Source: an uncultured Prochlorococcus sp.
GTDB lineage: Bacteria > Cyanobacteriota > Cyanobacteriia > PCC-6307 > Cyanobiaceae
Assembly: GCA_902519235.1 (NCBI GenBank)
Contig: CABYJE010000001.1
Location: 124,001 to 188,000, forward strand
Reading direction: 5' to 3'
DNA length: 64,000 nt
Shown: in pieces, positions 56,156 to 64,000 of the stretch
How the letters are laid out: the number at the start of each line of letters is the position of its first letter
Position numbering within the stretch: position 1 is the first letter of the stretch
The notes under the pieces: model-generated
What the model saw: the letters and a program-made list of their open reading frames with translations, nothing else
Told to the model about the DNA's origin: nothing
Database searches by the model: none
Made by a program: the position numbers and the translations under genes

Positions 56156-57280
56156 ATGGCCGATTTCTACCAGATACTTGGAGTTTCAAGAGATGCTGAT
56201 GCGGATACCTTAAAGAGGGCTTATAGAAAATTAGCAAGGCAATATCATCCTGATGTAAATAAAGAGCCAGGTGCTGAAGATAAATTTAAAGAAATTGGCA
56301 AGGCTTATGAAGCATTAGCGGATCCTGAAACAAGAGCTAGATATGATCAGTTTGGAGAGGCTGGACTTGGTGGCGCAGCTGGAATGCCTGATATGGGCGA
56401 TATGGGTGGCTTTGCAGATTTATTTGAAACCTTTTTTAATGGCTTCGGTAGTCAAAATCCACAGGGAGGAAGAACTCAAAGAAGAGGTCCTCAACAAGGA
56501 GATGATTTAAGGTATGACCTGAACGTTGACTTTAAAGATGCAATATTTGGTCAACAAAGAGAAATTAAAATTCCTCATCTTGAGACATGTGAAGTGTGTA
56601 GAGGAACAGGTGCTAAACCAGGAACTGGACCAAAAACTTGTTCAACATGTGGAGGAAGTGGACAAGTAAGAAGAGCTACTCGAACACCTTTTGGTAATTT
56701 TACACAAGTAGCTGAATGTCCTTCATGTAATGGAGCTGGACAGATTATTGTAGATCCATGTGCAAGTTGCGGTGGTAATGGAGTAAAACAAGTTAGAAAA
56801 AAATTAAGAATTAATATTCCTGCGGGAGTTGATACTGGTACTAAATTAAGAGTTTCCGGAGAGGGAAATGTTGGTTTGAAGGGGGGTCCACCTGGAGATC
56901 TTTATGTTTTTATCAAAGTTAAGAATGATTCAAAACTTAAAAGAGATGGTGTGAATATTTACTCAGAAATAGCTGTGAGTTATTTACAGGCTATTTTAGG
57001 AGATACTGTTGAAATAACTACAGTTGATGGGAATGTTAATTTAAAAATTCCAAGTGGAACTCAACCAAATACTACTCTATCTCTTGAGAATAAAGGGGTA
57101 CCTAGACTTGGTAATCCAGTTGCCAGAGGAAATCATGAAGTTCTAGTAAAAGTAAAATTGCCAACTCGTATAACTGACGAAGAACGAAAGCTTTTAGAGG
57201 GTTTAGCTTCTCAATATTCAGATAAAAATATTAACATCAGCAATGGACTATTTAGTAAATTATTTGGAAAAGAATCTTAA
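56156..57280 (+). CDS. dnaJ: Chaperone DnaJ
   Basis: 374 aa; J domain with HPD ([13 protein letters not shown]), CxxCxGxG zinc repeats. Confidence 0.97.
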   Translation: MADFYQILGVSRDADADTLKRAYRKLARQYHPDVNKEPGAEDKFKEIGKAYEALADPETRARYDQFGEAGLGGAAGMPDMGDMGGFADLFETFFNGFGSQNPQGGRTQRRGPQQGDDLRYDLNVDFKDAIFGQQREIKIPHLETCEVCRGTGAKPGTGPKTCSTCGGSGQVRRATRTPFGNFTQVAECPSCNGAGQIIVDPCASCGGNGVKQVRKKLRINIPAGVDTGTKLRVSGEGNVGLKGGPPGDLYVFIKVKNDSKLKRDGVNIYSEIAVSYLQAILGDTVEITTVDGNVNLKIPSGTQPNTTLSLENKGVPRLGNPVARGNHEVLVKVKLPTRITDEERKLLEGLASQYSDKNINISNGLFSKLFGKES

Positions 57281-57510
57281 TGAATTCATTAAAGCATTTG
57301 GATCTTAAATCTGTTCCATGTCCTTTAAATGTCGTTAAAATTAAATTGGCCTTAGAAAAATTATCCAAAAATGAACAACTTATTGTTGAATTAGATAAAG
57401 GTGAACCAGAAGAAATGGTATTAAAAAGTTTAAAAGAGATGGGATGTTTGGTTAAACAAATCAAAGAAAATAAACAATTTATAAAAATAAAAGTATTGAA
57501 TGAAAACTAA
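57280..57510 (+). CDS. TusA/SirA-like sulfurtransferase family protein
   Basis: 76 aa; LDLKSVPCPLNVVKIKLALEKL with CP motif; ATG overlaps the dnaJ stop (TAATG). Confidence 0.75.
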   Translation: MNSLKHLDLKSVPCPLNVVKIKLALEKLSKNEQLIVELDKGEPEEMVLKSLKEMGCLVKQIKENKQFIKIKVLNEN

Positions 57511-58417
57511 TATTAAATATCTAGGTTTAGTTACTAAAAAATTCAATGAATATTTTTTAGTTGACTTAAAACATCAAGAAAACTTTGGAAGTATTGAGAG
57601 ATTTTTATGTAAGGTGAGAAAGTCTATAAATTTCAAAGATCAATTAATTTATGTTGGGGACGAAGTAGTAATTGACAATATTGATTTAAAAAGTAAACGC
57701 GCAGTAATAAGAAGTTTAAAAAAAAGAAAAAATTTATTAGATAGACCTTCAGTTGCAAATATTTCTAATATTTATATTACTTTTTCTGTTGAAGAGCCAG
57801 AATTAAATTTATCTCAAGTTAATAGGTTTTTAATATCAGCAGAATCGATGGGAGTTGAAGTTTCATTAGTTTTGACAAAGTGTGATTTAATTTCAGATAA
57901 AAAAAGATCTTTATTAATTGATAAATTTGGTAAATGGGGTTATCAAGCAATAACTTTAAATTTACAGAAATCTGATTGTTTTAAAAATTTATTATCTGAG
58001 TTAAAGCAAAAAGAGTGTTCGATTTTTATGGGTCCATCTGGTGTTGGGAAAACTACTTTGCTCAATATGATAATTCCGGGTCTTCAAAATAGTACTGCTC
58101 CAGTTTCCAATAAAATTAAAAGAGGAAAAAATACTACTCGAAATGTTGAGTTATTTGCTCTATCAAATCAAAGTTACATTGTTGATACCCCTGGTTTTAA
58201 TATGCAACCTCTAGAGCTTGATATTAGATTGTTACCAAATCTCTATTCAGAAATACATAAACAAATAAACCATGAAGGAATTAGCTGTAAATTTCGTAAC
58301 TGCTTACATTTAAATGACGAGGGCTGCAATTTAAATAAATCCTTTGAAAGATATTCCTTTTATAAAGAAATGATCGAGTCTTCTAAGAGTCACTATTATC
58401 AAAACCAGGAAGATTAA
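57500..58417 (+). CDS. rsgA: Ribosome small subunit-dependent GTPase RsgA
   Basis: 305 aa; [28 protein letters not shown], zinc Cys/His cluster. Confidence 0.94.
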   Translation: MKTNIKYLGLVTKKFNEYFLVDLKHQENFGSIERFLCKVRKSINFKDQLIYVGDEVVIDNIDLKSKRAVIRSLKKRKNLLDRPSVANISNIYITFSVEEPELNLSQVNRFLISAESMGVEVSLVLTKCDLISDKKRSLLIDKFGKWGYQAITLNLQKSDCFKNLLSELKQKECSIFMGPSGVGKTTLLNMIIPGLQNSTAPVSNKIKRGKNTTRNVELFALSNQSYIVDTPGFNMQPLELDIRLLPNLYSEIHKQINHEGISCKFRNCLHLNDEGCNLNKSFERYSFYKEMIESSKSHYYQNQED

Positions 58418-58733
58418 GATTTAATCCACCAGTCAAATCATTCATTCTTTCTTTCATAGTTGTAGTGGATAATTCATGAGCTTTTTGAATAGCTTGTAAG
58501 ATGTTTTGCTCTATTTTTTCTTTATCTGAATTTACAATATTTTCTTTCACTTCTACCCTTAAAGGAAGTTGGTTGCCACTTATCCAGACTTTTATCATTT
58601 CATCATCACTTTTCCCCTCAATCTCCATATTCTCAAGTTCATCTTGTAATCTTTGAGCATCTTGCTGAATTTGTTTGGCTTTTTTAAAAGCTTCTGTAAG
58701 TTGTCCAAAGTTAGGAAGTCCAAAACCCGCCAT
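58383..58733 (-). CDS. YbaB/EbfC family nucleoid-associated protein
   Basis: 116 aa; [33 protein letters not shown]. Confidence 0.92.
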   Translation of the reverse strand: MAGFGLPNFGQLTEAFKKAKQIQQDAQRLQDELENMEIEGKSDDEMIKVWISGNQLPLRVEVKENIVNSDKEKIEQNILQAIQKAHELSTTTMKERMNDLTGGLNLNLPGFDNSDS

Positions 58734-58751
58734 TTTGTAAAAAAAGTTTCT

Positions 58752-59645
58752 TTAATTAGGATAGTCAAAACCAATCATTCTTACTTCCGGTTGCAAATAA
58801 ATACCTTTGTTTTGTAGTACTTTTTGTTGAATTACAGTTATTAATTCATAAATATCCTTTGAACTTGCTGAAGAAGTGTTAATTATGAAATTTGAATGCA
58901 TTGTAGAAATTTCAGCACCGCCAATTTTAAATCCCTTTAAACCAATTTCATCAATTAATTTTGCAGCATAATTATTTTTAGGATTTTTAAAAACACTACC
59001 AAAACTTGGTTGATGATATGGCTGTGTTTCTGTTTTAAATTTAAGGTTATTTTTGGTTGTTTGAATTAATTGTTCAAGATTTCCATTAGGCTCAAAATAT
59101 AGTCTTGCACTAATAATTGTCAAATCATTTTTTTGAAAAGAGCTAAATCTATACTCAAAATTGATGTCTTGTTTTTCAATTTCAAGTTTTTCATAAGTTT
59201 TATTGTTTATAACTTTTACGGAAATAAGATTTTTTGCGAGCGATAAATTACCTGTGCCAGCATTCATATAAATTGCTCCTCCCAAAGTGCCAGGAATTCC
59301 GACAGCCCATTCACCTCCTTGTAATCCATTTTTAGCGAGTGAATTAGATAATGTTGGGAGCATTACACCTGCTTCCGCTTCAACAATTCCTGAATATGGA
59401 TCTATCTTTAATGACTTCAATTTTTTTGTACATAAAACTAAGCCTTTTATGAAAATATTATTTATCAAAAGATTTGAACCTGCGCCAATTATTTGGCATC
59501 TTTGTTTGTTTAAACTTGCCCATTTTATAAGATTTGAAAATGCGTCAATGTCACTCGGCTCAGCAAAATATTCAGCGACACCACCAACTTTTATAGTTGT
59601 ATAACTACTTAAATTACTGTTTTTAGAAAAAATTTTTTTATTCAT
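58752..59645 (-). CDS. murB: UDP-N-acetylenolpyruvoylglucosamine reductase
   Basis: 297 aa; TTIKVGGVAEYF, GAGSNLLI, GIPGTLGGAIYMNAG. Confidence 0.95.
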   Translation of the reverse strand: MNKKIFSKNSNLSSYTTIKVGGVAEYFAEPSDIDAFSNLIKWASLNKQRCQIIGAGSNLLINNIFIKGLVLCTKKLKSLKIDPYSGIVEAEAGVMLPTLSNSLAKNGLQGGEWAVGIPGTLGGAIYMNAGTGNLSLAKNLISVKVINNKTYEKLEIEKQDINFEYRFSSFQKNDLTIISARLYFEPNGNLEQLIQTTKNNLKFKTETQPYHQPSFGSVFKNPKNNYAAKLIDEIGLKGFKIGGAEISTMHSNFIINTSSASSKDIYELITVIQQKVLQNKGIYLQPEVRMIGFDYPN

Positions 59646-59652
59646 AAATTAG

Positions 59653-61068
59653 TTATCTATTTAATTTTTTTTCATTTAAAATTGACCAGAAATTATGACA
59701 ATCACCAGCTCCCATATTCAAAATTAAATCCCCTTTTTGAGTTAATTCGTAAAAATTCTTTGTAACTTCATAATAATTATTTATATAACTAACATTTTTA
59801 TTTTTTTTATAAATCAGATCAGTGATAATTTTCGCAGTCATTTTATCTTCGTTTCTTTCTCCTGCACCATAAATACTTGTTACATAAATAACATCTGCTT
59901 TTGATAATTCTTCAGCGAATTCTTTCGTAAATTGCTTTACTCTAGAGTATCTGTGAGGTTGAAATATAGCTATTAATCTACTTTCTTGAGATTCATTATC
60001 ATTTTTTTGCTGAATCAATAATCTTCCTAATTTAATCGTCTCTTTTATTTCGTTTGGGTGATGTGCATAATCATCATATAAACTTCTTTCATCTAATTGG
60101 CCTCTAAATTCAAACCTTTTTTTTGGCAGTTTCAGATATTTTATATTTTTCTTAATTTCTATAAAATCTACTCCTATCATTCTTGAAGCTGCTATTGCTG
60201 CGGTGATATTAGATAGATTGTGCAATCCTGGAATTGGAATATTTAAACTACTAATAAAGTTTCCATTCTCATAATATTTGCCAATTGTATACTTTGAATT
60301 AATTTCACTCGGAATTATTGCATAAGCTACGTTTTTAGCAGTAATGTTTGACCATTTCCAATTAGAATAAAAATTATTTCTTGAGGTTTCGCAATCAAAA
60401 TTAAGTAGTAATTTTTTAGAGTTTTTAGCAAAACTTTTAAAAGAAGATATAACATCACTTAAATTTGAAAAGTGATCGCAATGATCAAAATCAATGTTAT
60501 TGATTATCCCGATATCAGATTTATATTTGTTAATTGTCCCATCAGATTCATCAACTTCAGCTACTAAGTATTTTGTATTTTCTAAATGACAATTAGAGTT
60601 GTAAATAGGAACTATTCCTCCAGTTATTGAAGAAGAATTATGTGTACATAACTCAAGTATTGTAGAAAGAAATGTACTGGTTGATGTTTTTCCGTGGCTG
60701 CCGGCTACCGCCAATGCACTATAAGTGCTCATAAGCATAGCAAGTATCTCTGAACGATGTTTTATTGATAAATTTTTTTCTCTGCAGTAAGAAAATTCTT
60801 CATTTTCTGGCTTGATCGCAGAGGATACAACAAAATTAATCAATTTGTTGGTAAATTTTGAAATAACAAATTCAATATTTTGTCGAATTTGAGAAGTAAA
60901 GATTACTGCACCTAATTTCTCCAATTTATTAGTTTCATCGTTTTTAACTAAATCAGATCCTGAAACTGAACAACCTTTTTTAAGTAAACCAATTGCTAAT
61001 GCTGACATTCCAATACCTCCGATCCCAATAAAATGAAAATGACTTTTCAACAGTAATTTTTTATCCAA
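59653..61068 (-). CDS. murC: UDP-N-acetylmuramate-L-alanine ligase
   Basis: 471 aa; HFIGIGGIGMSALA, VAGSHGKTSTSTFLS, DDYAHHPNEI. Confidence 0.97.
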   Translation of the reverse strand: MDKKLLLKSHFHFIGIGGIGMSALAIGLLKKGCSVSGSDLVKNDETNKLEKLGAVIFTSQIRQNIEFVISKFTNKLINFVVSSAIKPENEEFSYCREKNLSIKHRSEILAMLMSTYSALAVAGSHGKTSTSTFLSTILELCTHNSSSITGGIVPIYNSNCHLENTKYLVAEVDESDGTINKYKSDIGIINNIDFDHCDHFSNLSDVISSFKSFAKNSKKLLLNFDCETSRNNFYSNWKWSNITAKNVAYAIIPSEINSKYTIGKYYENGNFISSLNIPIPGLHNLSNITAAIAASRMIGVDFIEIKKNIKYLKLPKKRFEFRGQLDERSLYDDYAHHPNEIKETIKLGRLLIQQKNDNESQESRLIAIFQPHRYSRVKQFTKEFAEELSKADVIYVTSIYGAGERNEDKMTAKIITDLIYKKNKNVSYINNYYEVTKNFYELTQKGDLILNMGAGDCHNFWSILNEKKLNR

Positions 61069-61196
61069 TGTTTATCTTTTACTTAAATCAAAATAACTTC
61101 TAAGTAAAATTTTGCTATTTTTTCTTAAAAAAAAATGTTTTTTTTTCTTGAATTAATACAAAACTAGACTTATTTGCTTAATAAATCAAAAAAAAC

Positions 61197-61225
61197 TTAC
61201 GTTATTGCACAAAATTCAGTATGAT
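61197..61225 (+). promoter_or_regulatory. Possible gap2 promoter: TATGAT -10 (61220-61225), weak TTACGT -35 (61197-61202), 17-bp spacer
   Basis: Motif match by eye 38-66 bp upstream of the gap2 ATG; the -35 is a poor match. Confidence 0.35.
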
Positions 61226-61262
61226 CAGCAACTTAGGTTAATCTTTTAGAAATTATTTAGTT

Positions 61263-62285
61263 ATGACTTTGCGTGTTGCAATTAACGGCTTTGGCAGAAT
61301 TGGTCGAAACTTTATGCGTTGTTGGCTTAGTAGAGGGGCTTACACCAATATTGAAGTAGTTGGAATTAATGTCACCTCAGATCCTAAGACTAATGCTCAT
61401 CTATTAAAGTATGACTCAGTCCTTGGTCAACTTGATGGGGTTGATATAAAATATACTGATGATACTTTTGTAATTAATAACAAGACAATTAAGTGTTTCT
61501 CTGATAGAAACCCAATGAATCTCCCTTGGAAAGACTGGGGTGTAGATTTGGTTATTGAATCAACTGGAGTATTTAATACAGACGTAGGTGCAAGTAAGCA
61601 CTTAGAGGTAGGAGCAAAAAAAGTCATTTTAACTGCTCCTGGTAAAGGTGATGGCGTGGGCACTTATGTAGTTGGAGTTAATGCTGATACATATAAACAT
61701 AAAGATTACGATATTTTGAGTAATGCTAGTTGTACAACTAACTGTTTAGCTCCAGTAGTTAAAGTTTTAGACCAAACTTTTGGGATTAACAAAGGTTTGA
61801 TGACTACAATTCATAGTTACACAGGGGATCAAAGAATTTTAGATAATAGTCATAGAGATCTACGAAGGGCTCGAGCCGCTGCTACAAATATCGTTCCTAC
61901 TTCTACAGGAGCAGCAAAAGCTGTAGCACTGGTATACCCAGAAATGAAAGGCAAATTAACAGGAATTGCAATGAGAGTTCCAACTCCTAACGTTTCAGCA
62001 GTAGATTTTGTTTTTGAATCTTCTAAATCTGTCACAGCTGAAGAAGTCAATAATGCTCTTAAGGAAGCATCTTTAAGCTCAATGAAAGGCATAATTAAGT
62101 ATGGAGATGAACCATTGGTGTCAAGTGATTATGCAGGTACCAATGAATCATCAATTGTAGATAGTGATCTTACTATGTGTATCGGAGATAACCTTGTAAA
62201 AGTGCTTGCATGGTATGACAATGAGTGGGGTTATAGTCAGAGAGTTGTAGATCTAGCAGAGATTGTTGCTAAAAATTGGGATTAA
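61263..62285 (+). CDS. gap2: Glyceraldehyde-3-phosphate dehydrogenase (Gap2 type)
   Basis: 340 aa; [53 protein letters not shown]. Confidence 0.97.
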   Translation: MTLRVAINGFGRIGRNFMRCWLSRGAYTNIEVVGINVTSDPKTNAHLLKYDSVLGQLDGVDIKYTDDTFVINNKTIKCFSDRNPMNLPWKDWGVDLVIESTGVFNTDVGASKHLEVGAKKVILTAPGKGDGVGTYVVGVNADTYKHKDYDILSNASCTTNCLAPVVKVLDQTFGINKGLMTTIHSYTGDQRILDNSHRDLRRARAAATNIVPTSTGAAKAVALVYPEMKGKLTGIAMRVPTPNVSAVDFVFESSKSVTAEEVNNALKEASLSSMKGIIKYGDEPLVSSDYAGTNESSIVDSDLTMCIGDNLVKVLAWYDNEWGYSQRVVDLAEIVAKNWD

Positions 62286-63269
62286 TTAAAAGTGTTTGAA
62301 AGGTGAGTTATCAAATAATTTGTTTTTTTTATTATCTTTAAATTCTATTGATGGTTCACCATCAGCAAAAAAACCAATCTCGTTTATATCTTTATCAAGT
62401 TTAGATAAACTTTTTGCCCATTTTTTGGGCAATGAGAAAACTAATTCATAATCTTCACCTCCAAAAAAATAGTATTCATCCCATTTATCTCCCTTAGGCC
62501 AATCCTTATCTTTAGGTATTTTTTCATAGTTTATGATCGCTTTGCAGTTGCTAGCTATCGCTAAATCTTGTAAGGCTTGAAATAGACCATCACTGCTATC
62601 GGTACATCCTATTTTCCTTATATTTTTATTGGAGCGAGTTTTGAGGAGATTATTTAGAAAATTTGGGTAAATTCTAGGGCGACAAAAATGTTCAATGGAC
62701 TTAATGATTAATCTTTCATTAAGAGAAAATTCATTATCAAAATTAATTTTATTTTGAATCAAAAATCCCAGTTTGCTAAGACCATGAATTCCTGTAGTTA
62801 AGATTATATCTCCGGGTTTACACGCGTTTCTTCTCAATGCAAGTTCACCTTGAATTCCAAAGGCCGTAATTGAAATGATTTTTTCATCCCCCTTTGAGCA
62901 ATCTCCCCCTAGAATTACCCCGCCATATTCTTTTAATGCTTTATTTATTCCTTTGTATAGTTCTTCAACCCAAATCCACTCAGTTCTAGCCGGTAGAACT
63001 AGGCTTATTGTAATACCTATAGTTTTCTTGCTGCCACTGGATAATAAGTCAGAGATGTTACTAACAACTGCTTTCCACCCAAGGTCCCCAGGACAAATAA
63101 TGTCATTGAAATGAACATTTTCCACCAATGAATCAGTATTAACCAGTAAATTATCATTTTTAGTTTTGATTAAAGCGCAATCATCTGAAATTTGGTTTTT
63201 AGGCATAAATTTTCCTAGCCTATTTATTAATTCTTTTTCTCCTATATCTTCTAATTTTTCTTTATGCAT
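62286..63269 (-). CDS. thiL: Thiamine-monophosphate kinase
   Basis: 327 aa; DDCALIK, VNTDSLVENVHF, GGDCSKGDEKIISITAFG, GGEDYELVFSLP. Confidence 0.92.
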   Translation of the reverse strand: MHKEKLEDIGEKELINRLGKFMPKNQISDDCALIKTKNDNLLVNTDSLVENVHFNDIICPGDLGWKAVVSNISDLLSSGSKKTIGITISLVLPARTEWIWVEELYKGINKALKEYGGVILGGDCSKGDEKIISITAFGIQGELALRRNACKPGDIILTTGIHGLSKLGFLIQNKINFDNEFSLNERLIIKSIEHFCRPRIYPNFLNNLLKTRSNKNIRKIGCTDSSDGLFQALQDLAIASNCKAIINYEKIPKDKDWPKGDKWDEYYFFGGEDYELVFSLPKKWAKSLSKLDKDINEIGFFADGEPSIEFKDNKKNKLFDNSPFKHF

Positions 63270-64000
63270 TTAATTTAAGGTTTTCAATCCCTTCCATAAC
63301 ATCAATTGAAATTATTCTGTCATCTTTAGTAAGCTCTTCTAATACATCAAATCCATCTATAACGTAACCAAAGGCAGCATTCCTCCCGTCAATTAAATTG
63401 CGACCTGCTGGATTTAATTCTGCTTCATATAAGAAGAAGAAAAATTGCGATGAGCCATCATCAACTGCGGTATTTGAATGGGACCATCCTAGAGTTCCAA
63501 GTGTTGCAAAAGGTAATGTTGGCGTCTCTGTGTAAAGACCTAAATCTTCAAAAGTTTGATTATAAAATGTATCTTGTTCATCCGGAATTCTTATTTCTAA
63601 GGGAACGTGACGTTCTTCGTTTGTTTCAGGATCTATGTAACCAATATCTTCACCAATTGGATCACCTGTTTGCAGTACAAAAAATTCTTCTGCTCTGTTG
63701 ATAGGTAAATCTTTGTAGAAGTTTTTTGAAGATAAATCTATAAATGCTCCTGCTGTAAGTGGGGCGTTAAATCCATCCACAATTGCTTGCATTTCACCTT
63801 TAGAGGTTTTTATATTGACTTTTGCTCTGCCCAGTAATCTTGGTAAATTATCAAATTCCTGGGGAATAGAGTATGGAAATTCATTTGGTAGAAAATATTC
63901 TTCTAATCCACCTATTTTATCTAAAGCATCTCTTCGGGTCGCTATAAATGAGTATTTATCCTTTGATTTAGAGTAATCTTGGAGACTATCAAAATTTTCT
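63262..64000 (-). CDS. Cyclophilin-type peptidyl-prolyl cis-trans isomerase; 5' end outside window
   Basis: Minus-strand frame open past the listed Met at 63792 (EFPYSIPQEFDNLPRLLGRAKVNIKTSKGEMQAIVDGFNAPLTAGAF); LGWSHSNTAVDDGSSQFFFFL. Confidence 0.9.
   Translation of the reverse strand, partial: ENFDSLQDYSKSKDKYSFIATRRDALDKIGGLEEYFLPNEFPYSIPQEFDNLPRLLGRAKVNIKTSKGEMQAIVDGFNAPLTAGAFIDLSSKNFYKDLPINRAEEFFVLQTGDPIGEDIGYIDPETNEERHVPLEIRIPDEQDTFYNQTFEDLGLYTETPTLPFATLGTLGWSHSNTAVDDGSSQFFFFLYEAELNPAGRNLIDGRNAAFGYVIDGFDVLEELTKDDRIISIDVMEGIENLKLNA

Noticed and set aside
1-64000. Search for mobile elements, phage, defence or secondary-metabolite islands
   Set aside because: All sizeable ORFs are recognisable core genes with compact spacing; no transposase, integrase, tRNA-flanked insertion or anomalous block was seen.

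Overview
The window reads as core chromosome of an AT-rich marine picocyanobacterium. Gene content and order (thrC | dnaN-PRC barrel-purL-purF-gyrA/parC-like-TPR-queG-DUF502-nusB-ftsY-rsbU-argH-rbp-dusA-msrB-grpE-dnaJ-tusA-like-rsgA-ybaB-murB-murC-gap2-thiL) match what I remember of high-light Prochlorococcus genomes at their conventional zero point. The genus call is recognition from memory, not a database search. About 56 coding regions are supportable, nearly all housekeeping. I saw no tRNA, rRNA, CRISPR array, transposase, integrase, phage, toxin-antitoxin or defence cassette, and I do not believe a previously undescribed multi-gene system is present. The points most worth checking are: (1) a candidate replication origin in the thrC-dnaN gap, with near-consensus DnaA boxes and a perfect 13-bp inverted repeat; (2) Gap2 cofactor-site residues predicting NADP preference; (3) a GyrA/ParC-like protein with Gln at the quinolone Ser83 position and a divergent C-terminal half; (4) a possible 10-codon leader ORF whose stop overlaps the pyrG start; (5) a 15-bp tandem repeat encoding a KQE-rich insert in FtsY; (6) a ClC protein with an altered GSGIP motif; (7) a possible stand-alone secreted DUF1400-like protein.
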